From Aphanocapsa lilacina HA4352-LM1 (lineage in GTDB: Bacteria > Cyanobacteriota > Cyanobacteriia > Gloeobacterales > Gloeobacteraceae): a DNA stretch of 57,639 nucleotides. The stretch lies in NCBI GenBank assembly GCA_019359725.1, contig JAHHGR010000024.1:1-57639 (forward strand), in the 5' to 3' direction. Within the stretch, counting starts at the first letter, position 1; every line of letters begins with the position of its first letter. Of this stretch, positions 54,153 to 57,639 are shown piece after piece. The translations under genes were made by a program, and so were the position numbers. Below the pieces are notes generated by a model that ran no database searches, was not told the origin of the DNA, and worked only from the letters and a program-made list of their open reading frames with translations.

Positions 54153-54788
54153 TCAGTCGCCTCCGATGGTCAAGGTGTGCGTGTGCCCCTTTCGCTTCAG
54201 AATAACGCGGTCGGCCTCAATCCGCTCCAATCGCCAGCCTTTGCCGACCTCCCCCCCAGGGACATGTTCGCCGAACCGCTCTCCCAATTGCAGCAGCGCC
54301 GCCACCGGCTTATCTGCGGTTGCTATCACTCCCACCAGCCTGGCGGGGGGGTGCAGCGCTTCGGAAGCCGCAGCAACCGCAGGAACCGGCGCGATGAATA
54401 TCCGTGGCGGCTCGAAAGGGTCTTTGGTGGCCGCAGGAAGTCTGGCCAACCGGTGGGCCAGAGCTTGGGTCTGGGTCAACGGGTCCGGCACCGGCTCGCG
54501 CGTTACTGGCATAGGGGCGGGGGTGGCAATCGGGAGGGAAGCGGCTGGTTTGGCGGCGCTCCATAGCGCCGTTCCTAAAGAAGTAGCCACCAAGGCTGCG
54601 GCAAAGCCCGCCGTCGTCGCCAGGTCGAATCCAGCACCGGCGACCGCAACCGACGGCAAGGGCGCCGGTTCGCAATCGCTGCTTTGCGCCTCAGCGAGCA
54701 ACCCCTCTATCCGGTAGAAGAGATCGTCGATCATCGCCTGCGCCTCCGATTCAAGCGCCTCGCGGTGCGGTTGCAGTTGTGTGCCCAT
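54153..54788 (-). CDS. Membrane protein with GspC/PilP-like C-terminal domain
   Basis: A 211-residue protein. A single hydrophobic stretch near residue 60 (TTAGFAAALVATSLGTALWS) anchors it, followed by a Pro/Ala-rich linker. The C-terminal 60 residues (LVGVIATADKPVAALLQLGE, WRLERIEADRVILKRKGHTH) follow the pattern of GspC/PilP homology regions. It may be a periplasmic linker, but there are no pilus or secretion genes next to it. ATG 54788 gives the first sensible start. Confidence 0.65.
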   Translation of the reverse strand: MGTQLQPHREALESEAQAMIDDLFYRIEGLLAEAQSSDCEPAPLPSVAVAGAGFDLATTAGFAAALVATSLGTALWSAAKPAASLPIATPAPMPVTREPVPDPLTQTQALAHRLARLPAATKDPFEPPRIFIAPVPAVAAASEALHPPARLVGVIATADKPVAALLQLGERFGEHVPGGEVGKGWRLERIEADRVILKRKGHTHTLTIGGD

Positions 54789-54830
54789 GATCCTGCCCTC
54801 GATGGATGGATTCGAGGGTAGGATACCCAC

Positions 54831-55832
54831 CTAAATGCGGACCAAATCGGTGTACTGGGTGAGCAGTTCCTCGGCGGTCAGGGTGTCTTCTTCGTCAGAA
54901 GGCGACCAGACGATCTCGAGTGCCACCATCTGCTCTCCCGAGAGGCTGCCGACCGTGGCAAGCGCCTGGCGCAACTGGTCGGAACTGCGGACTTCCTCGA
55001 GCGTCGGCACGCCCGACTCGCTGGCCACCAGAATCGTGACCACGATGTATTCGGCCGTCTCGTCGGGGTTGTCGTTGGTGAAGGTCTTTTTGACCAGAGC
55101 ACTCTGCTCGCCGCTGCGGCTGACGGTCTCGTCGGTGTACTTGGTGCGCTCGGCCAAAGCCAGGCGGTTGAACTGCGATTCGGCCGTCAGACGCGGCAGG
55201 ATCTGCTGGTCGCTCTTGGCATATACCCAGAATTCGGGGTTGCGCAACAGCGCCAGGGAGACCTCCTGGTTGAGGCGGGCCAGTCCCTCCGGGGTACCGG
55301 TGTCGGCTTCCTCGGCGATGCGGGTCAAGTCGCGCTGCAGTTGCTTCGCCGAAGCGAGTAGCGCCACCTGCAGCCGAAAAATTTCGACTTTATCCGGGTC
55401 AAAGCCGGCGGCGTAGGCACCCTCCTGACCGCCCACCGCCCCGGAAGCTCCCCGGCGGATGACCCGCAGGACGTAGAAACCCGCCCCGACCACCACGACG
55501 ATCAAAATAATCGAACTGAGGCCGATACCGGGGCCCCCGACGGCGTAACCACCGCCGCCGTAGTAACCGCCGCCGTAGGGCACAGGAACCGGTACCGGCA
55601 TAACCGGCGGCGGGCTGTAGTAGCCGCCGGGGGCAGGTGAGTAGGTGCGCGGGGAAGGCGCCGGGGTGTAGCTACGGCTTGGGGCGCGGAAGGAGCCGCC
55701 GCCGATGCGGCCTCCCGATGAGCGCCTGGCCCAGGCTTCGGCGCCGTCGAAAGCCACAGCGCCCAGGGCGAGGCCCAAAGCCAGACTGCAGGAGGCGGCG
55801 CGGCGCAACAGGGTCTTGGCGGGAAGAACCAT
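54831..55832 (-). CDS. DUF1517 membrane protein
   Basis: A 333-residue protein with an N-terminal signal-like helix (CSLALGLALGAVAFDGAEAW), a Ser/Pro/Tyr/Gly-rich stretch, a transmembrane helix (IGLSSIILIVVVVGAGFYVL) and a C-terminal domain (VEIFRLQVALLASAKQLQRD, ALLRNPEFWVYAKSDQQILP, TAEYIVVTILVASESGVPTL). This is the layout of DUF1517 proteins of cyanobacteria and plastids. Function unknown. It begins the operon with the GspC/PilP-like gene 42 bases downstream. Confidence 0.82.
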   Translation of the reverse strand: MVLPAKTLLRRAASCSLALGLALGAVAFDGAEAWARRSSGGRIGGGSFRAPSRSYTPAPSPRTYSPAPGGYYSPPPVMPVPVPVPYGGGYYGGGGYAVGGPGIGLSSIILIVVVVGAGFYVLRVIRRGASGAVGGQEGAYAAGFDPDKVEIFRLQVALLASAKQLQRDLTRIAEEADTGTPEGLARLNQEVSLALLRNPEFWVYAKSDQQILPRLTAESQFNRLALAERTKYTDETVSRSGEQSALVKKTFTNDNPDETAEYIVVTILVASESGVPTLEEVRSSDQLRQALATVGSLSGEQMVALEIVWSPSDEEDTLTAEELLTQYTDLVRI

Positions 55833-56000
55833 CTTAAAATCCTCAAAATAAACCGTATTCCCTTGCCTTCAGTATACGGACCGGCCCAGGGCTGCTGTAT
55901 ACCTCATCCGACAGGAACTGACGGCGAAGATGCCGTTCAGCAACGAGGCGCGTTCAGGAAGGATGGAGTAGAGTGGTTTTGATTTGAAGTGGTAGCCGTG

Positions 56001-57203
56001 ATGACAGTCCAGCAAGCTTTTGAACAGCATGTGATGCACACTTATGCGCGCTTCTCTGTGGTCTTCGAGCGCGGCGAAGGGTGCTACCTCGAGAACAGCG
56101 ATGGCCGGCGCTACCTGGATTTTGTAGCCGGCATCGCCACCTGCGTCCTCGGACACGCCCATCCGGTCCTGAGCGCGGCCATCGCCGAGCAGGCCCGCAC
56201 GCTCATCCACGTCTCCAACCTGTATTACACGCCCCAGCAGGCCCGTCTGGCCGAATGGCTCACCGCCCATTCGGCAGCCGACCGAGTGTTCTTCTGCAAC
56301 TCGGGGGCCGAAGCCAACGAAGGTGCCATCAAGCTTGCGCGCAAGTACGGCCGCACGGTGCTGGGCATCGCCGAGCCGCAAATCATCAGCGCCCACCAGA
56401 GCTTCCACGGCCGCACGATGGCCACCGTCACCGCCACCGGCCAACCCAAATACCAAAAGCATTTCCATCCGCTGGTGCCGGGTTTCGTGCACGTCCCCTA
56501 CAACGACTTTGAGGCGCTACGCGCCCAGGTCACCGACGCGACGGCCGCTGTGCTCATCGAACCGATTCAGGGCGAGGGCGGCGTGGTACCGGGGGATGTC
56601 GAATGTTTCCAGAAGCTGCGGCGCTTCTGCTCCGAGCGGCGCATTCTGTTGATGCTCGACGAAGTGCAGACCGGCATGGGCCGCACCGGTCGCCTGTTCG
56701 GCTACGAGCACCTGGGCATTGAACCCGACGTGTTTACCCTGGCCAAGGCCCTGGGCGGCGGCGTGCCCATCGGTGCGCTGTGCGCCAAAGAAGCCTTTGC
56801 GATTTTCGAGCCGGGGGATCACGCGAGCACTTTCGGGGGCAACCCCCTCGCCTGCGCCGCGGCCCTTGCCGTCTGCCAGACTCTTGAAGCGGAGCTTCTG
56901 GTGGACAACGCCCGCGAGCGCGGAGCCCAGCTTGCCGCAGGTCTTGGTCGGCTGGTAGAGCGCTTCAAGCCGCTGGTGCGCACGGCGCGCGGCCGTGGCC
57001 TGATGCAGGGGCTGGTGCTCTCTGCGCCGCGCGCCGCCGAAATCGTGCGCCAGGCCATGGAGCAAGGGCTGTTAGTGTTCTCCGCCGGGCCTGAGGTGAT
57101 CCGCTTCGTGCCGCCGCTGATCGTGAGCGCCATCGAAGTAGACGAAGCTCTCGCCATCTTGGAGGGTGTGTTTGCGCAACTGCCGGTGACGGTCACCGCC
57201 TAG
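56001..57203 (+). CDS. argD: Acetylornithine aminotransferase (class III)
   Basis: A 400-residue PLP enzyme. FFCNSGAEANEGAIKLARKYG, HGRTMATVTATGQPKYQ, LLMLDEVQTGMGRTGRLF and the PLP Lys in FTLAKALGGGVPIGAL are the class III signatures, and the sequence is closest to ArgD of arginine synthesis. ATG 56001 was chosen; GTG 55989 in frame is possible. Other class III transaminases (GABA, ornithine) cannot be fully excluded. Confidence 0.87.
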   Translation: MTVQQAFEQHVMHTYARFSVVFERGEGCYLENSDGRRYLDFVAGIATCVLGHAHPVLSAAIAEQARTLIHVSNLYYTPQQARLAEWLTAHSAADRVFFCNSGAEANEGAIKLARKYGRTVLGIAEPQIISAHQSFHGRTMATVTATGQPKYQKHFHPLVPGFVHVPYNDFEALRAQVTDATAAVLIEPIQGEGGVVPGDVECFQKLRRFCSERRILLMLDEVQTGMGRTGRLFGYEHLGIEPDVFTLAKALGGGVPIGALCAKEAFAIFEPGDHASTFGGNPLACAAALAVCQTLEAELLVDNARERGAQLAAGLGRLVERFKPLVRTARGRGLMQGLVLSAPRAAEIVRQAMEQGLLVFSAGPEVIRFVPPLIVSAIEVDEALAILEGVFAQLPVTVTA

Positions 57204-57324
57204 GTATTCGGCCCCCCGGGTACCGTTTGCGCTGAGGTGCCGTCGTGCCATGTCTGGTGCACTCCCCCCATCCGGCCCTTGCTCGCTATGTGGCGGTGTG
57301 AGCTTACGTCGCCTATGGCCGTTC

Positions 57325-57432
57325 GACCGACTTGAAGCGCCCCTGGGTTACTGCTTCGGCGGCCTCTGCGCTCTCGACGTCGCGCGCAGTGCGACCCCGG
57401 ATGTCTTGGGAGTCGTAAACCCATGGGCGTCA
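57325..57432 (+). pseudogene. Fragment of a dienelactone-hydrolase-family protein
   Basis: The frame reads LGYCFGGLCALDVARSATP followed by DVLGVVNPWASV. GYCFGG with the catalytic Cys is the nucleophile motif of dienelactone hydrolases. Both ends of the gene are missing and the fragment stops at the probable insertion-sequence end at 57444. Confidence 0.5.
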
Positions 57433-57443
57433 GTACTTCTATT

Positions 57444-57639
57444 AGACCTCTTGCATGAACTGGATCACGGAACGAGTTTCCAATGGTTTGAGCTGTTTAT
57501 CTTGGCATTCGCGCAGAAGTGTTGAACGCTAGGAATTGGGGTTACAAAAAGAAGCCCAAAATCGTGTAGACTTTGGGCTAAGTGAAATAATTATTGTTGA
57601 GCTGATGCTACTCGATTTTCCGCAACTTGTCAAAACCTT
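57444..57639. mobile_element. Probable left end of an insertion sequence, cut by the window edge
   Basis: AGACCTCTTGCA at 57444-57455 resembles the terminal sequence of several cyanobacterial IS5-like elements. It interrupts the hydrolase fragment. An 8-bp stem (AGCCCAAA at 57553, TTTGGGCT at 57572) and A/T-rich sequence precede a start codon at 57605. The right end lies outside the window, so this is tentative. Confidence 0.35.
57605..57639 (+). CDS. Possible transposase start (partial)
   Basis: ATG 57605 opens a frame reading MLLDFPQLVKT to the end of the window. Its place 150 bases inside a probable insertion-sequence end suggests a transposase, but eleven residues are too few to identify one. 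Confidence 0.28.
   Translation, partial: MLLDFPQLVKT

Overview
The window looks like a chromosomal segment of a thylakoid-less cyanobacterium of the Gloeobacter type. It is GC-rich and carries cyanobacterial household genes: ndhA, gap2, menA, DUF3386, DUF1517, DUF1350 and TIGR04376 families, and a CruA-type lycopene cyclase. This assignment rests on gene content recognised by eye, not on a database search.

Layout. 1-9.6 kb: zinc alcohol dehydrogenase, DUF3386, lycopene cyclase, a TonB receptor with an orphan and degenerate ABC ATPase, then trmFO-ribE. 9.6-10 kb: a decayed DUF1350 gene split by a 132-bp MITE with perfect 17-bp ends and a 10-bp target duplication. 10-16.4 kb: Cld-like protein, menA, a DciA-like protein, folE, an SDR, a lipoprotein and ndhA. 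16.5-21.3 kb: two kinases, one response regulator and a secreted phosphodiesterase. 21.5-23.3 kb: four small secreted proteins, two with a Gln-rich repeat. 24.2-24.9 kb: tRNA-Ser(GGA) followed by remnants of a serine recombinase and a TonB receptor. 24.9-31.4 kb: a minus-strand cassette resembling a reduced type IV secretion system (VirB4-, VirB3- and VirB2-like proteins, a muramidase) plus unrecognised proteins, ending near tRNA-Ser(TGA). 31.7-36.6 kb: tRNA-Gly, ubiX, gap2 and rdgB.

36.54-48.77 kb is the most interesting stretch. Inverted repeats of about 43 bp (38 of 43 identical, beginning GGGG) lie at its two ends, and the 5-bp direct repeat CTCTC flanks them. I read this as a non-autonomous, Tn3-like element inserted in the 3' end of rdgB. 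Its cargo is metal-related: a broken coaR/coaT cobalt pair, broken cobW and WD40 genes, an intact CobW-like GTPase with two metallophosphoesterases, an S9 peptidase fragment and a three-gene ABC exporter. Three Fur/Zur-like boxes sit in front of the still-intact units.

48.8-57.2 kb: pth, folP, a PRC-barrel protein, larC, a TIGR04376 protein, a GspC/PilP-like protein, DUF1517 and argD. The window ends in a dienelactone-hydrolase remnant cut by what looks like the left end of an insertion sequence.
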